Notes under the pieces: generated by a model
Told to the model about the DNA's origin: nothing
The model's database searches: none
The model's input: only the letters and a program-made list of their open reading frames with translations
Translations under genes and position numbers: made by a program
Assembly (NCBI GenBank): GCA_005405945.1
Contig: BJHW01000002.1
Span: 992,001-1,056,000, forward strand
Length of the DNA: 64,000 nucleotides
From: Streptomyces violaceusniger
GTDB taxonomy: Bacteria; Actinomycetota; Actinomycetes; Streptomycetales; Streptomycetaceae
Reading direction: 5' to 3'
In this document: positions 1-12,529 of the stretch, in pieces
Position numbering within the stretch: the first letter of the stretch is position 1
Layout: every line of letters begins with the position of its first letter

Positions 1-2
1 AA

Positions 3-3000
3 TCACCGTGTGCCCCCATGTGCATGCTCTCCGTCGCTTTCGCTTCGGCCCAGGTCCTGGTCGATGAACTGGAAGATCTCGTCGGCCGTGGCGTCGTGAA
101 TACGGCCGGCCGCTCGGCCTTCCTCCGTCCCGCCGGCGTGCAGGGCACCCAGTTTCGACAGCGTGGACTGAAGGCGCTTCAGCAGTGCCTCATGCGCCGT
201 CTCGTCCTGGGCCACGGAAAGCAGCGCGCTTTCCAGCCTGTCGATTTCGCCCAGCATCGGGGGAAGCGGATCCACGTCCTCGGGCGCCAATTCCGCGTGC
301 AGATGGACGGCGAGCGCTGCCGGATTCGGGTGGTCGAAAATGAGTGTGGTGGCCAGCCGCAGCCCGGTCACGGCCGTCAGCCGGTTCCGCAACTCGATCG
401 CGGTGAGCGAGTCGAAACCGAGCTCCAGGAAGCCGCGCTCGGTCTGGATCCGCCCCGGGTCGGAGTGGCCCAGCGCCGCCGCGGCATGGGTGAGGACCAG
501 GTTGAGCAGCGTACGGCGCTGCTCCTCCACCGGCAGCGCGGCCAGATGACCGGCCCAGTCGGTGTGCGGCCGGGCCGTGGCCGCGGTGCGCCGGGCCGTA
601 CCGCCACCGGTGAGCGCCCGCAGGGGAGCGGGCAGGGTGAGCGCCGGCTGGCCCGCCAGGGCCCGTACGTCCAGGTCGATGGCGATCAGATGGTGGTGGC
701 CGTGGCGCACGGCGGCGTCCAGCAGCCCCAGCGCCCGCTCGCTGGACATCGCCCCGATGCCCGACCGGCTCATCCGGGCCCGGTCCGTCTCCCCCAGATG
801 CCCGGTCATCCCGCTGGCGTCGGCCCACAGCCCCCACGCCACCGAAAGCCCCGGCAGGCCGAGGGCGCGGCGCCGGGCGGCCAGGGCGTCGCAATAGGCG
901 TTCGCCGCGGCGTAGTTGGACTGCCCGGAGGCGCCCAGTGTGCCCGCCGTGGAGGAGAACATCACGAACAGGGACAGCGGCAGCTCCGCGGTCGCGGCGT
1001 GCAGATGGGCCGCGGCCGTGGCCTTCGGACGCCACACCCGCGCCAGCCGCTCCGGGGTCTGAGTGGTGAGGACGGCGTCGTCCAGCATCCCGGCCGCGTG
1101 GACCACACCGGTCATCGGATGCGCGGGATCGACCCCGGCCACCAGACCGGCCACCGCGTCCGGGTCGGTGACATCGGCCGCGGCGATCCGTACCCGAGCA
1201 CCCAACTCGGTGAGGCGGTCGGTGAGTTCATCGGCCCCGGCGGCCTCCGGGCCGCTCCGGCTCACCAGCAACAGATGCCTGACCCCCCAGGTGCGCACCA
1301 GGTGTTCGGCGACCAGAGCGCCCAGGGTGCCGGTGCCACCCGTGATCAGCACGGTGCCATCGGCGTCGAGTCCGGCTGTCCCCTCCTCGTCCTGGCCCTC
1401 GACGGCCGGGCCGGGCGCGGCCGTCGCGCGGACCATCCGGGGTACCAGCACCCGCCCGTCCCGCACCGCCACCTGGGGTTCGTGCGCCTCGATCGCGCGT
1501 ACCACGGCCTCCACGAGGCCCTTCCGGCCCTCATCGAGGTCGAGCAGCACAAACCGGCCCGGATTCTCCGACTGGGCGCTGCGGACCAGCCCCCATGCCC
1601 CGGCACCGGACGGATCCAGTGTGATGGCGTGGACGTCGTCGGCGTTATCGGTGGTTTTGCCGAGCTGGCCCGCCGCCACCGCGCCCCGTGTGACGACCAC
1701 CAGCCGCGTGTCGGCCAGCGCCGGGCGCCGCAGCCAGGACTGCACCAGCCCCAGCAACTCCTCGGTCGGCCCCATCCCGTCCCCGTGGCCGCCCTCGGCG
1801 GCGTGCGGATGGGCCAGGACGACGGCGGGGGCGGGCTCACCCGCTTCGACGGCCGCGATCAGCGCTCCCAGATCCGGATGGCACGCCACGGCATCGCCCG
1901 TGCCCGCCCGGACCGGCTCCGCCAGCCCCAGCTGGTCCTCGCCCAGCACCGCCCAGCCGCCGTCGCCGACCACCGAGGTGGGGGACGGTGCGGTGGCCGG
2001 AGCGGGCAGCGGCGTCCAGTCCAGGGTGAACAGGCCGTCCACGGCGCGAGTGGCCGCGGCCGTGCGCAACTGGTCCGTCGCGGCCGGACGGGTCACGAGC
2101 GAGTCGACCGTCAGCACCGGAGCGCCCACCGTGTCCGCCACCGTCAGCCGTAGCGACTGCCGCTCCTCGTCCCGCGACAGCCGGACCCGTACGGTGGCCG
2201 CCTCGGTGGCCCACAGGGACACGCCGTTCCAGGCGAACGGCAACCACACCTGGCCGTCGTCCTCCTGGCCCTCGGGCCGGTCCATCAGCAGCGACGGATG
2301 CAGCGTCGCGTCCAGCAGCACCGGATGGATGCCGAATCCGTCCCGGCGTCCCGCGGCGTCGGGCAGGGCCACCTCGGCGAGGACATCCCCGCCGTGGCGC
2401 CATGCGGCCGTCAGGCCCTGATACGCGGGGCCGTAGCCGTACCCCGCCGCCATCACCTGCTCGTAGAAGGCGCCCACGTCCAGCGGTTCGGCACCCGGCG
2501 GGGGCCATGCCCCGCCCAGGCCCTCCACCGGGGCGGGGGCGTCGGCGGCGGGCGCGAGCACGCCCACCGCATGACACACCCATCCCGCGTCGGGGCCGGG
2601 ATCGAGGGCCATGGCGTGGCCGGCGCCGTTGGGGCCGTCGGGACGGCCGGGCTGGTCGGGCCGGTCGGGACGCGAGTACATCCGCACCTCACGCCGCCCG
2701 TCCTCCGCCGCGGCACCCACTACCACCTGCACCCGCAGCCCACCGGACTCCGGCAGCGCCAGCGGAACCTGCAGCGCCAGCTCCTCCACCCCGCCGCAGC
2801 CGACCTCGTCGGCCGCCCGCAGCGCCCACTCCACCAGCATCGCGCCCGGCGCCAGCACCGCACCCGACACCACATGCTCGGCGAGCCAAGGATGGGACCG
2901 CGTGGAGATCCGGCCGGTGAGCACATGGGTGGTGCCGTCGGCGAGTTCCACGGCGGCGCCGAGCAGCGGATGCCCGGCGGCCGTCAGACCCAGATCGGCC

Positions 3001-5814
3001 GGATCGCCACCCGGCCCGCCCTCTCCGTCCAGCCAGTACCGCCGCCGCTGGAAGGCGTAGGTGGGCAGGTCGATGACGCGGGGGGCGGGGTTGGTGCGGA
3101 ACCAGCGGGTCCAGTCGACGGTGACCCCGGCGGTGAACGCCTGTGCCACGGACCGTGCCAGCTGGGCCGGTCCACCGTGGTCGCGCCGCAGGGTCGGGAT
3201 GGTGACCGCCTCGACCCCCGCCTCCTCGATGCTCTCCTGCATGCCGATGGTGAGGACGGGGTGGGTGCTGGCTTCGATGAACACGCGGTGGCCGTCGTCC
3301 AGGAGTGCTCGTACGGCGTCGGCGAAGCGCACTCGTTCGCGGAGGTTCTTGACCCAGTACGTGGTGTCGAGTCCGCTGGTGTCCATGCGGGCGCCGGTGA
3401 CGGTCGAGTAGAACGCCACCTGGCCCGGCACCGGCTTGACCCCGGCCAGGAGTTCGTGCAACTCCTCGGCGATTTCGTCGATGTGGGGGCTGTGGGAGGC
3501 GTAGTCCACGTCGATGAGTCGGGCGCGGTGGCCTGTTTGTTCGCATGCGGTGACGGTGTGGGCGACTTGGTCGGGTGGTCCGGAGACGACGACGGATCCG
3601 GGTCCGTTGACGGCGGCGATGCTGACGTTGTGGGCTGGTTGGCCGAGTTTGGTGAGGAGTTCTTCGGTGTGGTGTCGGCTGAGGGTGAGGGAGGCCATGG
3701 CGCCGTGTCCGGCGAGGCGTCGGAGGGCGTGGGCGCGGAGGGCGACGATGCGGGCGCCTTCGTCGAGGGAGAGGGCTCCGGCGACGCAGGCGGCGGCGAT
3801 TTCGCCTTGGCTGTGGCCGACGACGGCGGTGGGGGTGACGCCGTGGTGGTCCCATACGGTGGCCAGGGAGACCATGACGGCCCACAGGACGGGCTGGACG
3901 ACGTCGACGCGGGCGAGGTCGGCGGCGCCGATGCCGCCGCGCAGGACCTCGGTCAGGGACCAGTTCACGTGTGGGGTGAGGGCTTGTGCGCATTCGGCTA
4001 CGCGGGTGGCGAAGACGGGGGAGGTGTCCAGCAGCCCGGCTCCCATGCCGAGCCATTGGGAGCCTTGGCCGGGGAAGACCAGGACCGGGCCCATGGCTCC
4101 GGCTCCCGTGCCGCCGCTGATGGTCGTGGTGGTTGGCTCGATGAGGGTGGGGTGGGTGTCGCCGGTGGCGAGGGCGTTGAGTCCGGTCAGGAGTTCGTCG
4201 CGGTGTGCGCCGACGATGACGGCGCGGTGGTCGAAGACGGACCGGGTGGTGATGAGCGACCAGCCGACGTCCGCCGGGGATGGCTGGGGGTCGGTGGCCA
4301 CGCGTTCGGCCAGGGCCCGTGCCTGACCGCGCAACGCCTCCGTGCCACGCCCGGACACCACCCACGGCACCACACCACCCGCCGACACCCCGCCCCCGAG
4401 GTGTCCGGTGCGGGGGCGGCCTCGGCCGGTTCGGGGGCCTGCTCCAGGATCAGATGGGCGTTCGTACCGCTGATGCCGAACGACGACACACCCACACGGC
4501 GCGGCCGTCCGTTCGCCGCCCACTCGACCGGTTCGGTCAGCAGCCGCACCCCGCCCGCGCCCCAGTCCACATGCGGTGTCGGCGCGTCGATGTGGAGCGA
4601 GAGGGGAGCACCTCATGCCGCAGGGCCTGCACCATCTTGATGACGCTCGCCACTCCGGCGGCGGCCTGGGTGTGGCCGATGTTGGACTTGATGGAACCCA
4701 GCCACAGCGGACGTCCCTCCGGCCGGTCCTGTCCGTACGTGGCCAGCAGCGCCTGGGCCTCGATCGGATCGCCCAGCGTCGTGCCCGTGCCGTGCGCCTC
4801 CACCGCGTCCACCTCGGACGGCGACAGCCCCGCATTGGCCAGGGCCTGCCGGATCACCCGCTGCTGGGAGGGCCCGTTCGGCGCCGTCAGACCATTGGAC
4901 GCACCGTCCTGGTTGACCGCCGAGCCCCGGATCACCGCCAGCACGCGATGCCCGTTGCGCCGGGCGTCGGACAGCCGCTCCAGCAGCACCAGGCCGACGC
5001 CCTCGGAGAAGCCCGTGCCGTCGGCCGCCGCGGCGAACGCCTTGCACCGCCCGTCCGGGGAGAGCGCGCGCTGACGCGAGAACTCGGTGAAACCACCGGG
5101 CGTGGCCATCACCGTCACCCCGCCCGCGAGGGCCAGCGAGCACTCGTCCCGCCGCAGCGCCTGCACGGCCAGATGCGTGGCCACCAGCGACGACGAACAC
5201 GCGGTGTCCACGGTGACCGCGGGCCCCTCCAGGCCGAACGAGTACGACACCCGGCCCGAGACCACGCTGCCGAGGTTCCCGGTGGCCACATAGCCCGCCG
5301 AATCGCTCGTCGTCTGGCCGATGAGCGACAGGTAGTGGTACGAGTCGACCCCGGCGAACACCCCGGTGGCACTGCCGCTCAGGGCCTCCCGGGTGAGCCC
5401 CGCGCGCTCGAACGCCTCCCACGCCGTCTCCAGCAGCAGCCGCTGCTGCGGATCCATCGCCGCGGCCTCACGCGGGCTGATCCCGAAGAACTCGGCGTCG
5501 AAGTCGGCCACATCGCGCAGGAAACCGCCCTCGCGGGCGCTGCTGGTGCCGGCGTGCTCCGGGTCCGGGTCGTAGAGGTTCTCCAGGTCCCAGCCACGGT
5601 CCTCGGGAAACGAGGAGATGACGTCCACGCCCTCGTCCACCACCCGCCACAGGTCCTCGGGCGTTGCCACATCGCCGGGGAAGTGGCAGGCCATACCGAT
5701 GATGGCGATGGGCTCCCGGGCGCGGTCCTCGACCTCGCGCAACTGCCGCCTGGCCAGACGCAGATCGGCGGTCGCCCGCTTGAGATAGCTGCGAAGCTTC
5801 TCGTCATCCGTCAT
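3..5814 (-). CDS. Modular type I PKS, one module: KS-AT(methylmalonyl)-DH-KR-ACP
   Basis: One extension module of an assembly-line PKS. It begins with a coiled-coil docking helix (MTDDEKLRSYLKRATADLR). The domains follow at approximately these nucleotides: KS 5715-4440, with the DTACSSS active-site Cys near 5198 and the later His motifs EAHGTGT and SNIGH; AT 4100-3150, where GHSQGE and YASH indicate methylmalonyl-CoA; DH 2975-2130, with HVVSGAVLAP and the Asp of HPVLLDATLH; KR 1361-820, with GGTGTLG, an LDD motif (B-type) and catalytic Tyr in SNYAAAN; ACP 500-300, with LGFDSL. The end is a C-terminal docking segment with the stop at 3-5, so the chain passes to another protein. No thioesterase is present. 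The frame breaks near 4597 and near 4390. At both places the homologous sequence in the next gene upstream has one extra base, so these look like sequencing losses. It starts 48 bp after the preceding PKS stop. Confidence 0.93.
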
Positions 5815-5862
5815 ATCGCATCAACCCGATCGTCACGGCTGTCCTGATCCAGTGGTCCTGAT

Positions 5863-8800
5863 TCATCGGAGACTGTCGTCGGAGGGGACGGTCAGCTCGT
5901 TGTCGAGCGCCCGGAACAACTCCTCGTCGCTGGCCGACGCCAGATCCTCCTCGGCGTCGTCGTCGCCGTCCGCGTCCCGCCACGGGACGTCCACCTTGCG
6001 CAGCAGCTCCCGCAGCCGCGCCGCGATCCGGGCCCGTTGCTCCCGGTCGGCGATCCCCCGGTCAAGGCGGCGTCGAGGGAGTCGAGACCGGTGAGGAGCG
6101 AGTCCGCCGACGCTGCCACGGGCGGGACCAGGAGCTCCTCCAGCAGCCGTACCACCGCGGTGGGCGTGGGGTGGTCGAAGACCAGCGTGGCGGGCAGCCG
6201 CAGACCGGTGGCGGCGCCCAGCCGGTTCCGCAGCTCCACGGCGGTCAGCGAGTCGAAGCCCAGCTCCCGGAAGTTCTGGGCGGGGTGGATGGCGTCCGCC
6301 GTGTCATGGCCCAGTACCGTCGCCGTGGCATTGCGCACCAGCTTCAGGAGCGCCTGCTGCCGGTCCTCCCCGGACATGGCGGCGAACGCCTCCGCCGGTG
6401 CCGCCCCGCCCGAGGCGACGGCTCCGGTGGCCGCCTGCGGGGCGGTGCCGCGCACCAGGCTCCTGAAGAGGGGCGGCAGATCGTCGGCGTGGGCCTCACG
6501 CCGCATGGTGGCCAGGTCGAGCCGGATGGGCGCCAGGGCGGGCAGGCCGCTGTCGAGGGCGATGTCGAGCAGTGCGAGACCCTGCTCGGTCTCCAGCCCC
6601 ACCATTCCGGCCCGCGCCAGCCGTGCCCGGTCGGTGTCCGTCATCCCCCCGGTCATCCCGGTGGCCTGGGCCCAGTACCCCCAGGCCAGGGAGGTGGCGG
6701 GCAGGCCCTGGGCATGACGGTGCGCGGCGAGCGCGTCCAGGAAGGCGTTGGCCGCCGCGTAGTTGCCCTGGCCCGCGGCGCCCAGCAGCCCGGCGGCCGC
6801 GGAGAACAACACGAACGCCGACAGCCCGGCGTCGCTGGTGAGTTCATGGAGATTCCACGCCGCGTCGGCCTTCGCCCGCAGCACCTCATCGAGCTGATCG
6901 GGCGTGAGCGCCTCGACCGTGGCATCGCGCAGCAGCCCGGCGGCGTGGACGACGGCGGTGAGCGGATGGCGGTCGGGTACGGTCTCCAGCAGCTTGGCCA
7001 GGGCGGCCCGGTCGGCCGCGTCACACGAAGCGACGGAGACGTGTGCGCCGAGCTCGGTCAGTTCGGCCGCCAGCTCCGTGGCCCCGGGGCGTCGGGGCCC
7101 CGGCGGCTGATGAGCAGCAGCCGCCGTACGCCGTGGTGGGCCACCAGGTGGCGGGCGGTGGCGGCGCCGAGGGTGCCCGTGCCACCGGTGATGAGGACCG
7201 TGCCCTCCGGGTCCAGGGCGGTGGGAAGCGTCAGCACGATCTTGCCGATGTGGCGGGCCTGGCTGAAGTAGCGGAACGCCTCGGGGGCCCGGCGGATGTC
7301 CCACGGCGTGGTCGGCAGCGGTCGCAGCGTCCCGTTCTCGAACAGCGTCGACAACTCGGCCAGCATCTGCTGGATACGGTCCGGACCCGCCCCGCCGACC
7401 AGGTCGAACGCGCGATAGACGACCCCCGGATACCGGGCGCCGACCTCCTCGGGGTCGCGGACATCGGTGCGGCCCATGTCGATGAAGCGACCACCGGGCG
7501 CCAGCAGCCGCAAGGACGCGTCCATGAAGTCACCGGCCAGGGAGTTGAGCACCACATCGACGGATCCGGCGGCGGCGCGGAACCGCTCCTCGAAGTCGAG
7601 GGCGCGCGAGGAGGCGATGTGGCGGTCGTCGAAACCGCGCTCCCGCAGGGCGTGCCACTTCGCGGGTCCTGCCGTGGCGTACACCTCGGCCCGCCAGTGG
7701 CGCGCCAGCTGCACGGCCGCCAGGCCCACCCCGCCGGTTGCCGCGTGCAGCACCAGCTTCTCCCCGGCTCGCAGCCCCGCGAGATCGGCGAGACCGTAGT
7801 AGGCCGTGAGGAAGGCGGACGGTGTGGTGGCCGCCTGCGCGTAGGACCACCCCGCGGGGACCCTGGTGATCATCCTGACGTCGGTGATGACCAGTGGCCC
7901 GGTGCCGTTGAACAGGCCCATCACCCGGTCGCCCACCGCGAACTCCGCTGTGTCGGGCCCCACTTCGACGACGATGCCCGCACCGTCGCCACCCAGTGGC
8001 CTGGGGTCCTCCACCATGCCCAGCGCCACGACGACGTCATGGAAGTTCACCCCGCCCGCCCGAAGCGCCACCCGGACCTCGCCCCGGCCGAGCGGGCGGG
8101 TGTTGTCCGGGCAGTCGACCAGCGCCAGCTGGTCCAGGCTGCCGTGGCCGGTCAGCCCCAGGCGCCATGCGGCCGACCCCTCCGGCGGGGCTAGCCGCTT
8201 GGCCCCGTCGTCGTGGACCAGCCGCGGTACGTACGCCACCCCGTCGCGCAGCGCCAGCTGGGGCTCGCCCGAGGCCACGGCGCCGGCCAGGGCCCGCAGC
8301 GAGGCGTCCCGTCCGTCGAGGTCGAGTCCGTCGAGGTCGAGCAGCAGGACCCGGCCGGGGTTCTCCGACTGGGCGCTGCGCACCAGACCCCACACGGCGG
8401 AGGCGGGCAGATCGTGGACATCGTCATGGCTCTGCGGGGCGACCGCCCCACGGGTGACCACCGCCAACCGGGCGTCGGTGAATTCAGGAGCGGCGAGGAA
8501 CTCCCGCAGCACCCCTAGGACCTCCCTGCCCAGGTCATGGGTGCGCTCCACCGGATCGTCCCGGCCGTCGGCGGGGGAGCCGAAGAAGGCGAACACCACA
8601 TCGGGCGCCGGGGCTCCATCCGCCACGGCCGCCCGCACGGCGGCGAGATCCGGGAGGTGAGGGGCGTCGGGCAGCGCGTCGGCCAGGGGCCGTTGTCCGG
8701 GCCGATCACGGCCGAACGGCACGCGGGAGTGCCCTCGGCCGCTGTCATCCGCCTCCAGGCGAGCTGGAACAGCGAGTTCCTGCCCGCCGCACGGGCACGG

Positions 8801-11800
8801 CCCAACCGCCCGTCCGGCACCGGGCGCAGGATCAGATCGTCCACGACGGCCACCACTGCGCCGGTCGGATCGGCCGCGACCAGGGTGAGCCGGTCCGATG
8901 CCGTCGGGGTGATGCGGATCCGCAGGGTGTCCGCGCCGGTGGCGCGCAGCCGCAGACCACTCCAGGTGAACGGGAGCAGGATCCGGTGCGCGTCCTCGGA
9001 GCCGGGGGCGACGTCCAGGGCACGGGCGTGCAGCGCGGCGTCGAACAGGGCGGGATGGATGCCGTACGCGGCCGCGCCCTCGCGCTCCCCTTCGGGCAGG
9101 GACACCTCGGCGTAGACCTCGCCGTCCAGCCGCCACGCGGCGGTGAGGCCCTGGAAGGACGGCCCGTAGTGGTAGCCGTGGTTGGCGAGCTGCCGGTAGA
9201 AGTCGGCGACGGGGAGCGGTGCCGCCCCGGGAGGCGGCCACGCGCCGTCCGGGGCAGGGGGGTTGGGCGCGGACGAGGTGGCGAGTGCCCCGGTGGCGTG
9301 CCGGGTCCAGGCCGCATCGCCGGTGTCGCCCGCCGGCCGTGAATGCACCGTGATCGGGCGCTCGCCCGTGTGATCGGCAGCGGCCACGGCGATCTGCACA
9401 TCGACCGCCTCGCCCTGCGGAATCACCAGCGGCGTGTGCAGGGTCAGCTCCGCCACATGGTCACAGCCGGTCCGCGCGGCCGCGTGCAGGGCGAGCTCGG
9501 CGAAGGCGGTGCCCGGCAGCAGGACGGTGTCCAGCACCCGGTGGTCGTTCAGCCACGGATGGGTCCGCGGCGACAACCGACCGGTCAGCAGATGGGCGCC
9601 GCCCTCCGCGAGTTCCACGGCGGCGCCGAGCAGCGGATGCTCAGCGGACCCCAGCCCGAGGTCGCCCGGGTCGCCGCTGTGGCCACCCCGCCCGTCCAGC
9701 CAGTACCGCCGCCGCTGGAAGGCGTAGGTGGGCAGGTCGATGACGCGGGGGGCGGGGTTGGTGCGGAACCAGCGGGTCCAGTCGACGGTGACCCCGGCGG
9801 TGAACGCCTGGGCCACCGACCGCATCAACTGGGCGTGGTCGCCGTGGTCCCGGCGCAGGGTCGGCACCGCGGCCGCGGGCACTCCGGCTTCCTCGAAGGT
9901 CTCCTGCATGCCGATGGTGAGGACGGGGTGGGTGCTGGCTTCGATGAACACGCGGTGGCCGTCGTCCAGGAGTGCTCGTACGGCGTCGGCGAAGCGCACT
10001 CGTTCGCGGAGGTTCTTGACCCAGTACGTGGTGTCGAGTCCGCTGGTGTCCATGCGGGCGCCGGTGACGGTCGAGTAGAACGCCACCTCCGCCTGGACGG
10101 GTTCGATCCCCGACAGCACCTCCCTCAGTTCATCCGCGATTTCGTCGATGTGGGGGCTGTGGGAGGCGTAGTCCACGTCGATGAGTCGGGCGCGGTGGCC
10201 TGTTTGTTCGCATGCGGTGACGGTGTGGGCGACTTGGTCGGGTGGTCCGGAGACGACGACGGATCCGGGTCCGTTGACGGCGGCGATGCTGACGTTGTGG
10301 GCTGGTTGGCCGAGTTTGGTGAGGAGTTCTTCGGTGTGGTGTTGGCTGAGGGTGAGGGAGGCCATGGCGCCGTGTCCGGCGAGGCGTCGGAGGGCGTGGG
10401 CGCGGAGGGCGACGATGCGGGCGCCTTCGTCGAGGGAGAGGGCTCCGGCGACGCAGGCGGCGGCGATTTCGCCTTGGCTGTGGCCGACGACGGCGGTGGG
10501 GGTGACGCCGTGGTGGTCCCATACGGTGGCCAGGGAGACCATGACGGCCCACAGGACGGGCTGGACGACGTCGACGCGGGCGAGGTCGGCGGCGCCGATG
10601 CCGCCGCGCAGGACCTCGGTCAGGGACCAGTCGACGTGTGGGGTGAGGGCTTGTGCGCATTCGGCTACGCGGGTGGCGAAGACGGGGGAGGTGTCCAGCA
10701 GCCCGGCTCCCATGCCGAGCCATTGGGAGCCTTGGCCGGGGAAGACCAGGACCGGGCCCATGGCTCCGGCTCCCGTGCCGCCGCTGATGGTCGTGGTGGT
10801 TGGCTCGATGAGGGTGGGGTGGGTGTCGCCGGTGGCGAGGGCGTTGAGTCCGGTCAGGAGTTCGTCGCGGTGTGCGCCGACGATGACGGCGCGGTGGTCG
10901 AAGACGGACCGGGTGGTGATGAGCGACCAGCCGACGTCCGCCGGGGATGGCTGGGGGTCGGTGGCCACGCGTTCGGCCAGGGCCCGTGCCTGACCGCGCA
11001 ACGCCTCCGTGCCACGCCCGGACACCACCCACGGCACCACACCACCCGCCGACACCCCGCCCCCCGAGGTGTCCGGTGCGGGGGCGGCCTCGGCCGGTTC
11101 GGGGGCCTGCTCCAGGATCAGATGGGCGTTCGTACCGGAGATCCCGAACGCGGACACACCGGCCCGGCGCGGACGCTCCCCACGCGGCCACGCAACCGGC
11201 TCGGTCAGCAACCGCACCGCACCCGACGCCCAATCGGCGTGCGGCGTCGGCTCGTCGATGTGCAGCGAGGCGGGCAGCAGGTCATGCCGCATCGCCATCA
11301 CCATCTTGATCACACTGGCCGCACCGGCGGCGGCCTGGGTGTGCCCCAGGTTGGACTTGATCGAGCCCAGCCACAGCGGCCGGTCCTCCGGCCTGCCCTG
11401 GCCGTATGTGGCCAGCAGCGCCTGGGCCTCGATCGGATCGCCGAGGGTGGTCCCGGTGCCGTGTCCTTCGACCGCGTCCACCTCGGCGGTGGACAGCCGC
11501 GCGTTGGCCAGGGCCTGCCGGATCACCCGCTGCTGCGAGGGCCCGTTCGGCGCCGTAAGGCCATTGCTGGCCCCGTCCTGGTTGACCGCGGAACCCCGGA
11601 TCACCCCGAGGACACGGCGGTTGCGGCGCTGCGCCTCACACAGGCGCTCCAGGATGATCAACCCGGCGCCCTCGCCCCACCCGGTGCCGTCGGCGGCCGC
11701 CGCGAACGGCTTGCAGCGGCCGTCCGGGGCCATGCCGCGCTGCCGGGAGAACTCGATGAACGCGCCGGGCGTCGCCATCACGGCCACGCCACCGGCCAGG

Positions 11801-12482
11801 GCCAGATCGCATTCGCCGTTGCGCAGCGCCTGACACGCCAGGTGGATGGCGACCAGCGACGAGGAACACGCGGTGTCCACGGTGACCGCGGGCCCCTCGA
11901 GGCCGAGCGAGTACGCCACCCGCCCGGACACCACACTGCCGAGGTTCCCGGGGCCGACGTAGCCCTCCACCTCGCTCGTGATGTCGCCGATGACCGACAG
12001 ATAGTCATGCGAACCCACCCCGGCGAACACCCCGGTGTTGCTGCCGCCCAGCGACGCCCGGTTGAGCCCGGCGCGTTCGAACGCCTCCCACGCGGTCTCC
12101 AGCAGCAGCCGCTGCTGGGGTCCATGGCCTGGGCCTCGCGGGGGCTGATGTCGAAGAAGGCCGCGTCGAACGCGGTCGCGTCGTAACAGAATCCACCCTG
12201 GTCCACATAGGACTTCCCATAGCTTTCGGGATCCGGGTCGAACAGCTCCTCAACGCCCCAACCCCGGTCCGTGGGAAAGCCGGAGACGGCGTCCTCGCCG
12301 TCCCGCACCAGCCGCCACAGCTCCTCCGGCGACCGCACCCCACCCGGATAGCGGCAGGCCATGCCCACGATCGCGATGGGCTCCGGCTCGGCGGACTCGG
12401 CCTCCCGCAGACGCTCACGGGTCCGGCGCAACTCGGCCGTGACCCACTTGAGGTGGTCGAGCAGCTTCTCTTCGTTCGACAT
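5863..12482 (-). CDS. Modular type I PKS, one module: KS-AT(methylmalonyl)-DH-ER-KR-ACP
   Basis: One fully reducing extension module, leaving a saturated methyl-branched unit. After a docking helix (MSNEEKLLDHLKWVTAEL) come KS about 12385-11100 (DTACSSS, EGHGTGT, SNLGH); AT 10765-9810 (GHSQGE, RVDVVQ, YASH: methylmalonyl); DH 9640-8800, where HRVLDTVLLP has Asp at the usual Gly and HPALFDAALH carries the second catalytic residue; ER 8165-7230, with the NADPH loop LHAATGGVGLAAVQLA; KR 7205-6640, with GGTGTLG, LRD in place of LDD and Tyr in GNYAAAN; ACP 6330-6150, with LGFDSL. A C-terminal docking segment ends at the TGA at 5863-5865. The frame breaks near 12118, 8690, 7084 and 6057; at least three of these are one base short in a G/C run. 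It lies 47 bp after the stop of the three-module PKS, consistent with one transcript. Confidence 0.93.
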
Positions 12483-12529
12483 CTAGCGGAGGCTCCTTGG
12501 CGCGTCGCGGAGAATGGGGGGCATCGGGC

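Noticed and set aside
2298..4640. Long plus-strand ORF opposite the PKS (also 9343-12186 and others)
   Set aside because: Antisense shadow of high-GC coding sequence. The protein is Gly/Asp/Val-rich without a family or ribosome-binding site, and the minus strand has clear PKS motifs.
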